A model generated the notes under the pieces. The model worked only from the letters and a program-made list of their open reading frames with translations, had not been told where the DNA came from and did no database searches. DNA of 64,000 nucleotides from Anaerolineaceae bacterium (GTDB taxonomy: Bacteria; Chloroflexota; Anaerolineae; Aggregatilineales; Phototrophicaceae), in contig JACKCF010000001.1 of NCBI GenBank assembly GCA_020634165.1, positions 248,001 through 312,000 on the forward strand, given 5' to 3'. Of this stretch, positions 23,993 to 32,932 are shown piece by piece. Within the stretch, counting starts at the first letter, position 1; each line of letters opens with the position of its first letter. A program made the translations under genes and the position numbers.

Positions 23993-25771
23993 TTAAAGCG
24001 GCCACACCTGCGGAACAAGAACAATCGCTACGATGTAAATCAGGATCGTCAGCAGGCCGCCGACGCGCATAAAGTCGGCGAATTTGTAACGACCCGCACC
24101 ATAGATCAGCACACAGGCCGGTTCCAGCGGCGTGATGAAGGACGCGCTGGCGGCGATAGCGATCATGGCGGCAAAGGCGCGCGGATTGTAACCGAGGGCC
24201 AGTGCCGTCTGGATGGCAATTGGCACCAGAACCGCCGCAGCGGCCTGGTTCGACATGGGCTGTGTCAGCAGGACGGCCAAAAAGTAGAAGAGGGTCAGCA
24301 GCCAGATAGGCGACTCCGTTCCAGGCAGGCTCGTCACCCACTGTGCCAGGAAGTCGGCGGTACCTGTAGCCAGCATCGCCTGACCAAAAGCCAGCATACT
24401 GCCAATCAGGATCAGCGTCTTCCACTCGATATTGCGGTAGGCTTCATCTGGCCGGATGCAGCGCGTCACAAAGGCGGCGAAAGCACCAATCAGGACCGCC
24501 ACCGCGATGGGAACAATCCCCAGGATGGCCAGCAGCATCGACGCAATGAAGATGATGCTGGATAGGATGACCTTCGTCTGGTTGATGGGCTTGTTTTCCA
24601 GAATATCCAGAATGCGGAACATGCGCTCTTGTTCGAGGGCCTGTAAGCTGTGCTGGGGCAGCTTCAGCAGCAGAATGTCGCCGATGTTCAGCGTCAGGCG
24701 GCCAATGCGGCTGTGGCGAATCGCGCCGGATTGATTGACAGCCAGGATTTGTATCTGGTAGCGGTCGCGCAGTCCCAGGCCCTTGACCGTGCGGCCAACC
24801 AGCGTAGACCCAGGCAGAATGACGACTTCGGCAATGCGGCCACTGCCATCTTGCATGTAGGCGTCTAGTTCGCGTATCTGACCGCTAATTTCTACTGAAG
24901 GCTCGGTTTGTAGACGCAGAATGTCCTCGCGGTTGCCCTCCACTAGTAGAATGTCATTCGCCTGCAGGATCGTATCGGCCAGCGGGTTGCGCGTTTCGTC
25001 ACCGCGTTGCAGCAGCAACATGCCCAGGCGCATGTCATAGATCAGGCCGGATGTCTCAATCGTCTGGCCGACCATGTCCGAATTTGTCGGAATGCGAATT
25101 TCCGTAAAGTAGAGATGTTTGCTCAGGTCCTGGTCGTCTTGAATTGTCGCTGTGCGGTCAGGGATCAGCCGCCGACCGAGTGTGCCCATATAGATCAGGC
25201 CCATCACCAGAATGGGCAGCCCAACCGGCGTTAGCTCGAACATGCTTAATGGGGCGAGGCCATATTCCTGCATCAGGCCGCTGATGACCAGATTGGTCGA
25301 TGTGCCGATGAGCGTAACCGACCCGGCCAGGATGGTGGCAAAGGCCATCGGCATCAGCACTTTGGCGACGCTGGTGCGGCTGCGGTTAGCCAGGCCAAGC
25401 GTGATCGGCAGGAAGAAGGCCGCCGAGGCCGTGTTGCTGATGAAGGCGCTCATGACCGCCGGAGCGATCAGCAGGGTGATGCGCAGGCGTTGGGCACTCT
25501 TGCCGACGAAACGTAACAGCCGCCGCCCGACAATATCGACCAGACCAGTATGAATCAGCGTTTCCGAGAGAATGAGCAGGCCGAGGATCATCAGCACCGT
25601 TTCGCTGCCGAATCCGGCAAAAGCGGCGTCTGGCTCTAAGAGGCCAAGCACAACCAGCGCCAGCATCAGGCCGAGCGCGGTGACGTCCGCGCTAAAATAC
25701 TCCGTCGCAAACAGGACCAGCCCAATCACGAACAGGATGAGAAAAGCGGCAATTTCAACTGTCAGAACCAT
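23993..25771 (-). CDS. SLC13/DASS-type transporter with two TrkA-C domains
   Basis: 592 residues; ATG at 25771. Two sets of TM helices flank two TrkA-C (RCK_C) domains at about 205-370 (IRIPTNSDMVGQTIETSGL, and VVILPGSTLVGRTVKGLGLR). The TM halves hold the SLC13/citrate-transporter motifs SNTASAAFFLPITLGLA and SNQAAAAVLVPIAI with the DASS-typical Ser-Asn-Thr and Ser-Asn-Gln substrate loops. Members of this architecture carry dicarboxylates, sulfate or other anions with Na+; the RCK_C domains may bind a nucleotide regulator. The substrate cannot be told from sequence. Confidence 0.9.
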   Translation of the reverse strand: MVLTVEIAAFLILFVIGLVLFATEYFSADVTALGLMLALVVLGLLEPDAAFAGFGSETVLMILGLLILSETLIHTGLVDIVGRRLLRFVGKSAQRLRITLLIAPAVMSAFISNTASAAFFLPITLGLANRSRTSVAKVLMPMAFATILAGSVTLIGTSTNLVISGLMQEYGLAPLSMFELTPVGLPILVMGLIYMGTLGRRLIPDRTATIQDDQDLSKHLYFTEIRIPTNSDMVGQTIETSGLIYDMRLGMLLLQRGDETRNPLADTILQANDILLVEGNREDILRLQTEPSVEISGQIRELDAYMQDGSGRIAEVVILPGSTLVGRTVKGLGLRDRYQIQILAVNQSGAIRHSRIGRLTLNIGDILLLKLPQHSLQALEQERMFRILDILENKPINQTKVILSSIIFIASMLLAILGIVPIAVAVLIGAFAAFVTRCIRPDEAYRNIEWKTLILIGSMLAFGQAMLATGTADFLAQWVTSLPGTESPIWLLTLFYFLAVLLTQPMSNQAAAAVLVPIAIQTALALGYNPRAFAAMIAIAASASFITPLEPACVLIYGAGRYKFADFMRVGGLLTILIYIVAIVLVPQVWPL

Positions 25772-25882
25772 GACTTACCAGAATCGCCTCTCTAAAGGTG
25801 CATGGTGTTACCAGACTGGAAGCACCAGTATACTGAAGTCATCGCTAAATTAGATCATGCCGTCAGCTAAAGGCAAAGGACC

Positions 25883-26938
25883 ATGTCCGATATTCGTTGG
25901 ATGTTGTATGGAGCAACCGGATTTACCGGCCCGCTGATCGCCGAGGAGGCGGTTCGGCGTGGCCATCGTCCGATTCTGGCTGGGCGCAATGCGGAAAAAC
26001 TGCGTAAGCTGGCGCGTGGACTCAGCTTGAAGTACATAGCGTTTGATCTGGATGATGTCAATACCATCGCCGAACACATTGCCGATGTCGATGTTGTGTT
26101 CCATGCTGCTGGCCCCTTCACCTTCACCAGCGATCCGATGATTCGTGCCTGTCTGGCGACGCATACCCACTATCTGGATATCACTGGCGAGCTGCCTGTT
26201 CTTGAAAAAACCTTTACTTATGATGAAGCCGCCCGCAGCAATCGCATTGCCCTGATTAGCGGCTGCGGCTTCGATGTGGTGCCAACCGACTGCCTGGGGG
26301 CGTATGTCGCGCGCCATGTGACCGCTGCCAGCCTGCTGGAGATTGGCGTCGCGGGTTTTGGTAATGTCAGCGCCGGAACGCTGAGATCGTCGCTTGAGAT
26401 GGTTGATAACGGTGGCAATACGATTCGGCAGGATGGCAAATTGCAGGACGCGCCGTTCACGACCAAGCGCATTCCGATGCCTGGTGGCGATGTGACCGCG
26501 CTTAGTGTGCCCTGGGGCGATGTCGCCACTGCCTACCGCACGACGGGCATCCGCAATATCCGCGCTTACATGGCGACCCCTGGACCGCTGGCCACGCTGG
26601 CAAAAGTCTCCGGCCCACTGATCCGGCCATTGCTGAAGAATGCCGCCATTCGTAGAGGTGTGGGCTTGCTGGCCAGCCGCTTCGCCAACGGCCCTACCTA
26701 TGAGCAGCGCGAAGAGGGGCAGGTTTTCCTGTGGGCGCGGGCCTCGAACGATGCGGGCGAAACCAAGCAAGCCTGGATGGCCACGCCGGAGGTGTATCGC
26801 TTTACAGCAGAAATCGCGATAGCAGCCGTCGAGCAGGTGATGGCGCAGCAGCCCATCGGTGCGACAACTCCGGCACTGGCATTTGGTGAGGATTTTGCCT
26901 TCTCCGTGGAAGGCGTGGAACGGGCCGACGCGCTGTAG
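25883..26938 (+). CDS. Saccharopine dehydrogenase-like NAD(P)-dependent reductase
   Basis: 351 residues; ATG at 25883 with AAAGGA upstream. N-terminal Rossmann fold (LYGATGFTGPLIAEEAVRRGH with GxTGxxG) and an AGRNAEKLRKLA segment; later DITGELPVLEKT and GCGFDVVPTDCLGA match the saccharopine dehydrogenase/trans-acting enoyl reductase family. Related proteins reduce lipid or polyketide intermediates in actinobacteria; lysine metabolism is unlikely without other lys genes. It stands alone between the transporter (divergent) and the LRR genes. Confidence 0.85.
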   Translation: MSDIRWMLYGATGFTGPLIAEEAVRRGHRPILAGRNAEKLRKLARGLSLKYIAFDLDDVNTIAEHIADVDVVFHAAGPFTFTSDPMIRACLATHTHYLDITGELPVLEKTFTYDEAARSNRIALISGCGFDVVPTDCLGAYVARHVTAASLLEIGVAGFGNVSAGTLRSSLEMVDNGGNTIRQDGKLQDAPFTTKRIPMPGGDVTALSVPWGDVATAYRTTGIRNIRAYMATPGPLATLAKVSGPLIRPLLKNAAIRRGVGLLASRFANGPTYEQREEGQVFLWARASNDAGETKQAWMATPEVYRFTAEIAIAAVEQVMAQQPIGATTPALAFGEDFAFSVEGVERADAL

Positions 26939-27079
26939 TCACAGGTCAGCCGCCGCCCGAACGTTGAGGAACGCTGCGCATTCCCTGGGCTATACTCTTA
27001 GTATTGAATCCAACGGACCCCACCCCTGTATTCCCTCCCCGAAGGAGAGGGGACGATTGTTAGCAACAGTGATCGCACG

Positions 27080-27124
27080 AGAGGCATCCTTCCTCCTTCG
27101 GGGGAAGGACAAGAGGATGGGGGT
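27080..27124. repeat. Dispersed repeat, copy 2
   Basis: Starts AGAGGCATCCTTC and ends GAGGATGGGGG; near-identical to 23939-23984. Just before it (27022-27058) a related C/G-rich hairpin-like stretch occurs (CCCTCCCC / GGAGAGGGG). Confidence 0.7.
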
Positions 27125-27150
27125 CTGGTCTACAGCGAGATTTTGACGCA

Positions 27151-28437
27151 ATGATGACTCAGAAACTGGCCTTACTTCCCCTGCTGATCCTCACCCTGCT
27201 GTTAACCAGCGGCCTGGTCGCTGCCCAGGAGCAATCCCCGTATGACATCGCCCTCGAACGCATTGAGGCGGCACGGATCAGCGGCGCGACGGAACTATAC
27301 TTCAGTTCTTCATCTTTCTCGTCTGGGCTTGAATCGCTTCCTCCTGAATTGTTTGAGTTGACTGAACTCACACATTTGTATTTGCACATAATAGGCTTGA
27401 AGACTTTACCCTCTGAAATTAGCCAACTCACTAATCTGTCCCTGATTGATGTTTTTGGTAATGAGTTGACAGAGTTGCCACCTGAAATTGGGCAACTTAG
27501 TAACCTGACTGTCTTGAATGTAGCTGGTAACCAATTGACAAGCCTGCCACCTGAAATTGGACAGCTCAGCAACCTGACTAAGTTCGACGTAGCTGGCAAC
27601 CAACTAACAGAATTGCCGCCCGAAATTGGACATTTGGGTCATCTGACAGTCCTAAATGTGGCCGGCAACCAATTGACGGAGTTGCCAAGTGAAATCGGAG
27701 AGCTTAATAATCTGACTGATCTACTAGCAGCAGGCAATAAATTATCAGGGCTACCAACCGAATTAGGACATCTTGGGCAACTGCTAAGACTAGATTTACT
27801 AGACAATGAATTTACGGATTTGCCGCCAGAAGTGTTCTCACTACGCAATTTAACTACACTAAACTTGGCAAGCAATAAATTGACAGAACTCTCACCAGAA
27901 ATTGGCCAACTCACGAGCTTGGTCTATCTTGAAATGCAAAGAAACAGCCTCGTATCCATCACGCCTGCAATTGGTAAGCTGACGAATCTGTATTACCTAG
28001 ATTTATCTCAAAATCAGCTTGAGCTATTACCACGTGAAATAGGCCAACTTCAAAGCCTATTTACGTTGTCTCTGGGTTCCAATGAATTACGAAGCTTGCC
28101 ACCTGAAATTGGTGACTTGTCAAATTTGTGTATTCTGCGGGTTCCAGGCAACCAATTGTATGACCTACCAATTGAGTTAGGGTATCTGGAAACCTTAGCG
28201 ACTGGTGACTGTACATTCTACCCATATGACAATCCATTTAACAAACCATTGCGGGATGTTGTGGCATCGGGAATACCTTCTATCAACGTTCTGGCCTACC
28301 TGCGCAATCAGGCGGCGATGCAGGCACAGCAAATCACACTGGCGATAGCAGGCATGGTCGGGCTGGTGGTGGCGTTCTTGCTGACTTTCCGCTGGAAGAC
28401 ACGGTGGCGCGGTCGCAAGAAAAAGCGGGAGAATTAG
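27151..28437 (+). CDS. LRR membrane protein 1 of a tandem triplet
   Basis: 428 residues; two adjacent ATGs (27151, 27154) with only a weak ribosome site. A signal peptide (LALLPLLILTLLLTSGLVAAQ) is followed by SPYDIALERIEAARISGA and then about 14 leucine-rich repeats of 23 residues of the type LPPEIGQLSNLTVLNVAGNQLT. After them comes NPFNKPLRDVVASGIPSINVLAYLRNQAAMQAQQ, a TM helix (LAIAGMVGLVVAFLLTF) and a basic tail RGRKKKREN. The protein should expose the repeats outside and be anchored at its C-terminus. It is the first of three paralogues with intergenic gaps of about 9 bases. Codons in the LRR part are more A+T-rich than neighbours. Confidence 0.9.
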   Translation: MMTQKLALLPLLILTLLLTSGLVAAQEQSPYDIALERIEAARISGATELYFSSSSFSSGLESLPPELFELTELTHLYLHIIGLKTLPSEISQLTNLSLIDVFGNELTELPPEIGQLSNLTVLNVAGNQLTSLPPEIGQLSNLTKFDVAGNQLTELPPEIGHLGHLTVLNVAGNQLTELPSEIGELNNLTDLLAAGNKLSGLPTELGHLGQLLRLDLLDNEFTDLPPEVFSLRNLTTLNLASNKLTELSPEIGQLTSLVYLEMQRNSLVSITPAIGKLTNLYYLDLSQNQLELLPREIGQLQSLFTLSLGSNELRSLPPEIGDLSNLCILRVPGNQLYDLPIELGYLETLATGDCTFYPYDNPFNKPLRDVVASGIPSINVLAYLRNQAAMQAQQITLAIAGMVGLVVAFLLTFRWKTRWRGRKKKREN

Positions 28438-28446
28438 GGGCACACG

Positions 28447-29424
28447 ATGAAACGACTTTTCCTGCTGATCCTTACCCTGCTGCTGACCAGCGGCCTGATC
28501 GCAGCCCAGGAGCAGTCTCCCTATGACATCGCCCTCGAACGCATTGAGGCAGCACGGATCAGCGGCGCGACAGACCTTAATTTGAGTGGTTTGGGATTGG
28601 AAACGCTTCCACTTGAATTATTCCAACTCGACAGTCTGACCGAGCTGAATGTGGCTGGAAATCAATTGACGCGCCTGCCAACGGAAATCGGCCAACTAAA
28701 CAACCTGACTAGGCTAGAAGTGTCAGTCAACCGCCTGACTAGCCTACCAGCGGAAATCGGTCAACTTAGCGGCCTGACTGAGCTGAATATAGCTTTTAAC
28801 CAACTGACACATTTGCCAGCAGAAATCGGTCGGCTCAGTAACTTGACTGAGCTAAATGTGGCTGTAAACGAACTGACGCGCCTGCCGGCGGAAATCGGTC
28901 AACTCAGCAACTTGTCCGAGCTAAATGTGGAAATTAACCGACTGACGCAGCTACCAATAGAAATTGGTCAACTGAACAACCTGACTGTGCTATCTGTGAG
29001 TGTAAACCAACTGACGAGCATACCAGCGGAAATCAGTCAACTCAGCAATCTGACTGAGCTGTCTGCAAGTGGTAATCAACTGACGAACCTACCAGCGGAA
29101 ATCGGCCAATTGTCGAAACTATGTGGTTTAGTGCTTAGCGACAATGGTTTCCGTCATATGCCAATGGAATTAGCCGACTTGGCTTCGATGACAAGGGATG
29201 GCTGTTGGATAGTCGTTGATGGCAATCCCCTCATCACCCCGCCGGAGGATGTAATCGCACAGGGGACGCCTGCCATCTTGGCCTACCTGCGCAATCAGGC
29301 GGCGATGCAGGCGCAGCAAATCACGCTGGCGATAGCGGGCATGGTCGGGCTGGTAGCAGTATTCCTGCTGGCTTTCCGCTGGAGGACGCGGCGGTTGGGT
29401 CGCAAGAAGAAGCGGGAGAATTAG
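28447..29424 (+). CDS. LRR membrane protein 2 of a tandem triplet
   Basis: 325 residues; ATG at 28447, nine bases after the previous stop, with GGGGCACACG upstream and no strong ribosome site. Signal peptide LFLLILTLLLTSGLIAAQ, the same SPYDIALERIEAARISGA block, about eight or nine 23-residue LRRs (LPAEIGQLSNLTELNVAVNELT type), then NPLITPPEDVIAQGTPAILAYLRNQAAMQAQQ, TM (LAIAGMVGLVAVFLLAF) and RRLGRKKKREN. The ends are nearly identical to those of copies 1 and 3, while the repeat region differs in number. Confidence 0.9.
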   Translation: MKRLFLLILTLLLTSGLIAAQEQSPYDIALERIEAARISGATDLNLSGLGLETLPLELFQLDSLTELNVAGNQLTRLPTEIGQLNNLTRLEVSVNRLTSLPAEIGQLSGLTELNIAFNQLTHLPAEIGRLSNLTELNVAVNELTRLPAEIGQLSNLSELNVEINRLTQLPIEIGQLNNLTVLSVSVNQLTSIPAEISQLSNLTELSASGNQLTNLPAEIGQLSKLCGLVLSDNGFRHMPMELADLASMTRDGCWIVVDGNPLITPPEDVIAQGTPAILAYLRNQAAMQAQQITLAIAGMVGLVAVFLLAFRWRTRRLGRKKKREN

Positions 29425-29432
29425 GAGCAACC

Positions 29433-30260
29433 ATGAAACGACTTTTCCTGCTGATCCTCACCCTGCTGCTCACCAGCGGCCTGGTCACTGCCCAGGAACG
29501 GTCTCCCTATGACATCGCCCTCGAACGCATTGAGGCGGCACGGGTCAGCGGCGCGAGGGAACTGGATTTGAACTATGGCTATTTGGAGACTTTGCCTCCT
29601 GAAATTGGTCAAGTCACTACGCTGACTTGGTTGTCGTTGGACGGAAATCAATTAACGAGCTTACCACCTGAAATCGTCGACTTAACAAACCTAACTTACT
29701 TATCCCTTTACGATAACAAACTAACGAGCTTGCCACCTGAAATTGGCCAGCTAACGAATCTACATGAATTATTCGTACATAAAAATCAACTGACAAGCTT
29801 ACCACCTGAAATTGGTCAACTTAGCAGTCTAAAGCTGCTATGGTTACATGAAAATCAGCTAGAAATTCTGCCAACGGAAATCGGCCAACTTACTAACCTG
29901 GGGGATTTTGGGGCTTCTAAAAACCAGTTAACGAGTCTGCCACCGGAGATTGGTCAATTGAGCAAGTTGGTCAGGCTTGATATATCTAGCAACCTTCTTA
30001 CAAGCTTACCGCCAGAAATCGGCCAACTCAACCGCCTAGACCAGCTATACATTGACAGCAACCCCCTCATAACGCCGCCGGAGGATGTCGTCGCGCAGGG
30101 GACACCTGCCATCTTGGACTACCTGCGCAATCAGGCGGCGATGCAGGCGCAGCAGGTTACGCTGGCGATAGTGGACATGGTCGGGCTGGTAGCGGCGTTC
30201 TTGCTGGCTTTCCGCTGGAAGACGCGGCGGCCCAATCGCAAGAAGAAGCGGGCTATTTAG
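29433..30260 (+). CDS. LRR membrane protein 3 of a tandem triplet
   Basis: 275 residues; ATG at 29433, preceded by AGGAGCAACC at good spacing, eight bases after the previous stop. Signal peptide (LFLLILTLLLTSGLVTAQ), the SPYDIALERIEAAR block, about seven LRRs (LPPEIGQLTNLHELFVHKNQLT type), NPLITPPEDVVAQGTPAILDYLRNQAA, TM and RKKKRAI. Its 3' end overlaps the convergent DinB gene by eight bases (30253-30260). Confidence 0.9.
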   Translation: MKRLFLLILTLLLTSGLVTAQERSPYDIALERIEAARVSGARELDLNYGYLETLPPEIGQVTTLTWLSLDGNQLTSLPPEIVDLTNLTYLSLYDNKLTSLPPEIGQLTNLHELFVHKNQLTSLPPEIGQLSSLKLLWLHENQLEILPTEIGQLTNLGDFGASKNQLTSLPPEIGQLSKLVRLDISSNLLTSLPPEIGQLNRLDQLYIDSNPLITPPEDVVAQGTPAILDYLRNQAAMQAQQVTLAIVDMVGLVAAFLLAFRWKTRRPNRKKKRAI

Positions 30261-30738
30261 CGGCCAGCGTCCGTGTAATCTGGTCGAGATGATTTTCGCC
30301 GTGATCGGCGTAGATGCGAACCAGGTCTTCCGGCGTTAGCGTGCGGCCACTTTTCGCTGTCGTACCGATTCGTAACCACTGCGCATCGCTCAGGCTGTTG
30401 AACAGATGCCCCCAACGCGCATGCAGTTTTTCCAGCAGGACCAGCGTATCCTCGATAGGCATGTCGTAATCAGCCAATTCAGCTAATCCGTCCTGGTCCA
30501 GTGACCACAGCGTCGGGTTATCCTCGGTCAGGATGCGCTTTAATCGCAGGTAGCTGTTGATGTGGGCATCGTACAGGTGATGTACATTTTGCAGCACGGT
30601 CCATTCATGCGGCAGATAATGCGTTGTGAGCTGCTCCTCGGATAGGTCAGCGACCAGTGCGTGCAGTTTCTGGGGCAGGGTCGCAATCCGCGCGATGAAC
30701 GCTGCCCGTTCCTCTGCCGTAAATTGTGCCTCAGCCAT
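30253..30738 (-). CDS. DinB-fold protein (second copy of this fold)
   Basis: 161 residues from the ATG at 30738, preceded by GGAGG at seven bases; longer frames upstream lie inside the acyltransferase gene and are rejected. The LPHEWTVLQNVHHLYDAHINSYLR helix (His ligands) and DHGENHLDQITR near the end have the DinB/YfiT pattern. The ATG overlaps the end of the acyltransferase gene by eight bases, so translation is probably coupled. Confidence 0.83.
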   Translation of the reverse strand: MAEAQFTAEERAAFIARIATLPQKLHALVADLSEEQLTTHYLPHEWTVLQNVHHLYDAHINSYLRLKRILTEDNPTLWSLDQDGLAELADYDMPIEDTLVLLEKLHARWGHLFNSLSDAQWLRIGTTAKSGRTLTPEDLVRIYADHGENHLDQITRTLAAK

Positions 30739-31408
30739 TGGATGCCTCCAAAGAATCGCTTGTTTGTTCCATATCTTCGACGCCATCATCGGCCTCATCG
30801 TCTTTACGCTCATAAGGCGGCAGTTCCACCGGAGCGGCTTTTTCAGGATACAGGCCGACCCCGCGTGTACGATAATATTCCTTGATGACGGCGAAATCGG
30901 TCTGAAGGTTGCCTGTGGGGTGGATCGGCTGGCTAAAGCCGACCCGTTTGCGCGGATAGTCGATGTAACCCAGCACAATCGGCACGCCCGCTTCGATAGC
31001 CGTGTAATAAAAGCCTGTGCGCCAATGTGGCCGATAGCTGCGTGTGCCATCCGGCGTAAATACGAAGATGACGCAGTCGCGCTCTTTAATCATTTCCGCC
31101 ATCGCCTGGACGGCATTGGTGCTCTTGCTGCGGTCGATGCCAACGCCCCCCATCAGCTTGATGAACCATCCCGTAGCGCCTTGTAGCAGGCTGAGTTTGA
31201 CCGTCACCAGCGGGCGCCGCCGAAAGCTGGCTGCCGCCGCCAGGAAGTAACTATAATCCCAGTTGGTGGTATGCGGTGCAGCAGCGACAACCATCTTATC
31301 GATCTCTGGCAGAGGCGCTTCGATACGCCAGCCGCGCAGCCAGAAAAAAAGCACTAGATACGGCCAGCGCACGATTTCAATGCCGATGTTGATGAGCAAT
31401 TTCAGCAT
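30731..31408 (-). CDS. Lysophospholipid acyltransferase-type protein
   Basis: 225 residues; ATG at 31408. An N-terminal hydrophobic stretch (INIGIEIVRWPYLVLFFWL) is followed by the acyltransferase motif H-x4-D in PHTTNWD, a GVGIDRSKS block, the substrate loop FTPDGTRSYRPHWRTGFYYTA and VPIVLGYIDY. The order fits the PlsC/LPLAT (1-acylglycerol phosphate acyltransferase-like) family, which transfers acyl groups during phospholipid synthesis; the precise acceptor is uncertain. The C-terminus is acidic. The DinB gene follows on the same strand, overlapping by eight bases. Confidence 0.85.
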   Translation of the reverse strand: MLKLLINIGIEIVRWPYLVLFFWLRGWRIEAPLPEIDKMVVAAAPHTTNWDYSYFLAAAASFRRRPLVTVKLSLLQGATGWFIKLMGGVGIDRSKSTNAVQAMAEMIKERDCVIFVFTPDGTRSYRPHWRTGFYYTAIEAGVPIVLGYIDYPRKRVGFSQPIHPTGNLQTDFAVIKEYYRTRGVGLYPEKAAPVELPPYERKDDEADDGVEDMEQTSDSLEASNG

Positions 31409-31481
31409 AAAGGGAATCTCTGTTCTCAGGTCAGTTGTCTAAAGGCAGGTTGGCCATAGTTTAAATTGTAACTGGAAATAA

Positions 31482-31509
31482 AACAGGGGTACAACGAGGT
31501 ACCCCTGTT
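31482..31509 (-). terminator. Rho-independent terminator of the fasciclin/DUF4397 gene
   Basis: AACAGGGGTAC pairs with GTACCCCTGTT around six bases; on the minus strand TTTTATTT follows. It lies 23 bases beyond the stop. Confidence 0.88.
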
Positions 31510-31531
31510 ATGGTCTTGCTAGGGTGCTGCT

Positions 31532-32752
31532 TTAGTTGGAAGAACTCACGACGACCATCGGATCATCAGCGGTGCCGTATGCAGCCACGAAGTAGTATGT
31601 GCCGCCAGCCAGTTCAGTCCCACTCAGGTCGATCAGGACTGGGCCGCCCTGGCCATTGGGGACGACTGCCAGATCATAGGTGCCAGCAACCACATCGAAG
31701 CTGAATTCACCGTCGTTGGTGCCGCCATTGGCCAGAGTCAGGGTGCCTGGGTAGGCGATACGGCCAGCAACCAGGGTGCCATCACTGGTGACGACGTCCA
31801 CTGCCGGGGCATCCGGAATGCCGTGGAAGACGCTCACGCGAGCGGCGCCTTCGCTGACTGCCGGATCGCGGTCATCCATCAGGACAGCGGCTTCAACACC
31901 GGTGCTGAAGGCGTTACCGTAAGCAACAACGGTGTAGTGAGCGCCATCTTCAAAGGTGATTTCCTCATCGACCACTGCACGCGCAACCGGACGACCATTG
32001 GGGACGACCTGGATCGTGTGCGGGCCATTGGGAATGGCGAAGAAACCAGTTACGCTGCCATAAGCATAGTCGGTCAGGGCACGACGCAGGACACCGTCGA
32101 TGTAGATGTCAGCGCCGCCGACATCACCGGCCAGGTGCGCAATGCGAACGAAGGACTGGCCTGTGAACTGCTCAGGGATTTCTACCGGAGTGGCTTCGAC
32201 AACAGCTTCTTCTGCCGGGGCTTCTTCGGTGGTCTCTGGTGTAGCTGCTTCTTGCATCTCCAGGAAGCTCGCCGGAACCAGAACCGCATCAATGACGTGG
32301 ACAACGCCATTGCTGGCAGCGATATCAGCGGTCGTCACGGTTGCAGAGTCGTTCAGGACGACACTATCACCAACGGAAACCGCAATTGTTTCGCCAGCCA
32401 GGGTGACGATTTCTGCACCATCTTCCAGCGTATCGCTGGTGAGTTCGCCATTGGCGACGTGATACAGCAGAATGCCTGTCAGGGCATCAGGATCGGCCAT
32501 CACAGTGGCGGGATCGACGCCCATTTCTGCGACCAATGCCAGGAATGCCTGGTTTGTTGGTGCGAACACGGTAAAGGGACCTTCGCTGTTCAGCACATCA
32601 ACCAGATCAGCAGCCTGCAATGCCTGCACTAAGAGGCTGAGGTCTTCATTGCCGGACGCAATATCGACGATGGTTTCGTCTTGCGCCGCAAGTGGCAGGG
32701 CACCGATCAGCAGAAGTGCCAGGGTAGTAAGAATCAACGCAATCTTCCGCAT
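31532..32752 (-). CDS. Secreted fasciclin-domain protein with DUF4397 region
   Basis: 406 residues from the ATG at 32752, which has AGAGGAG upstream; the upstream 36 codons are A+T-rich and not signal-like. A signal peptide (MRKIALILTTLALLLIGALPLAAQ) is followed by a fasciclin domain (about 25-165: TIVDIASGNEDLSLLVQALQAADLV, FTVFAPTNQAF, and VHVIDAVLVP), an acidic Ala/Thr/Glu/Pro linker, and a DUF4397 domain (about 200-400: SFVRIAHLAGDVGGADIYIDGV, ARVSVFHGIPDAPAVDVV). Both kinds of domain are common on secreted or surface proteins and may bind ligands or mediate adhesion. No anchor is visible at the C-terminus. Confidence 0.92.
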   Translation of the reverse strand: MRKIALILTTLALLLIGALPLAAQDETIVDIASGNEDLSLLVQALQAADLVDVLNSEGPFTVFAPTNQAFLALVAEMGVDPATVMADPDALTGILLYHVANGELTSDTLEDGAEIVTLAGETIAVSVGDSVVLNDSATVTTADIAASNGVVHVIDAVLVPASFLEMQEAATPETTEEAPAEEAVVEATPVEIPEQFTGQSFVRIAHLAGDVGGADIYIDGVLRRALTDYAYGSVTGFFAIPNGPHTIQVVPNGRPVARAVVDEEITFEDGAHYTVVAYGNAFSTGVEAAVLMDDRDPAVSEGAARVSVFHGIPDAPAVDVVTSDGTLVAGRIAYPGTLTLANGGTNDGEFSFDVVAGTYDLAVVPNGQGGPVLIDLSGTELAGGTYYFVAAYGTADDPMVVVSSSN

Positions 32753-32932
32753 GGAATTAGCTCCTCTGAGGTATTTATAAAGCAAATTTAAAGATTTGGT
32801 GAATTTATTATGACATTTCCATCCGCAAATTGCGAAGAAGAGGTTGATTAATATAACCATTTTGACCGGAATTTTTCGGCGATATGTACGAAAATGGACA
32901 GAGGTTACTGGTATGCAAAGGAGAACCCGAAC

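Noticed and set aside
25850..26770. 306-codon open frame opposite the saccharopine dehydrogenase-like gene
   Set aside because: Mirror frame of a gene with clear Rossmann motifs; no ribosome site or homology signal.
27400..30060. Regular DNA repeats resembling a CRISPR array
   Set aside because: The period of 69 bases is the 23-codon LRR unit, in frame and without unique spacers.
30739..31050. N-terminal extension of the second DinB frame
   Set aside because: It lies within the acyltransferase gene; the ATG at 30738 has a GGAGG site and gives the normal DinB length.
31823..32632. 269-codon plus-strand open frame opposite the fasciclin gene
   Set aside because: Antisense frame; the fasciclin and DUF4397 domains are clear on the other strand.
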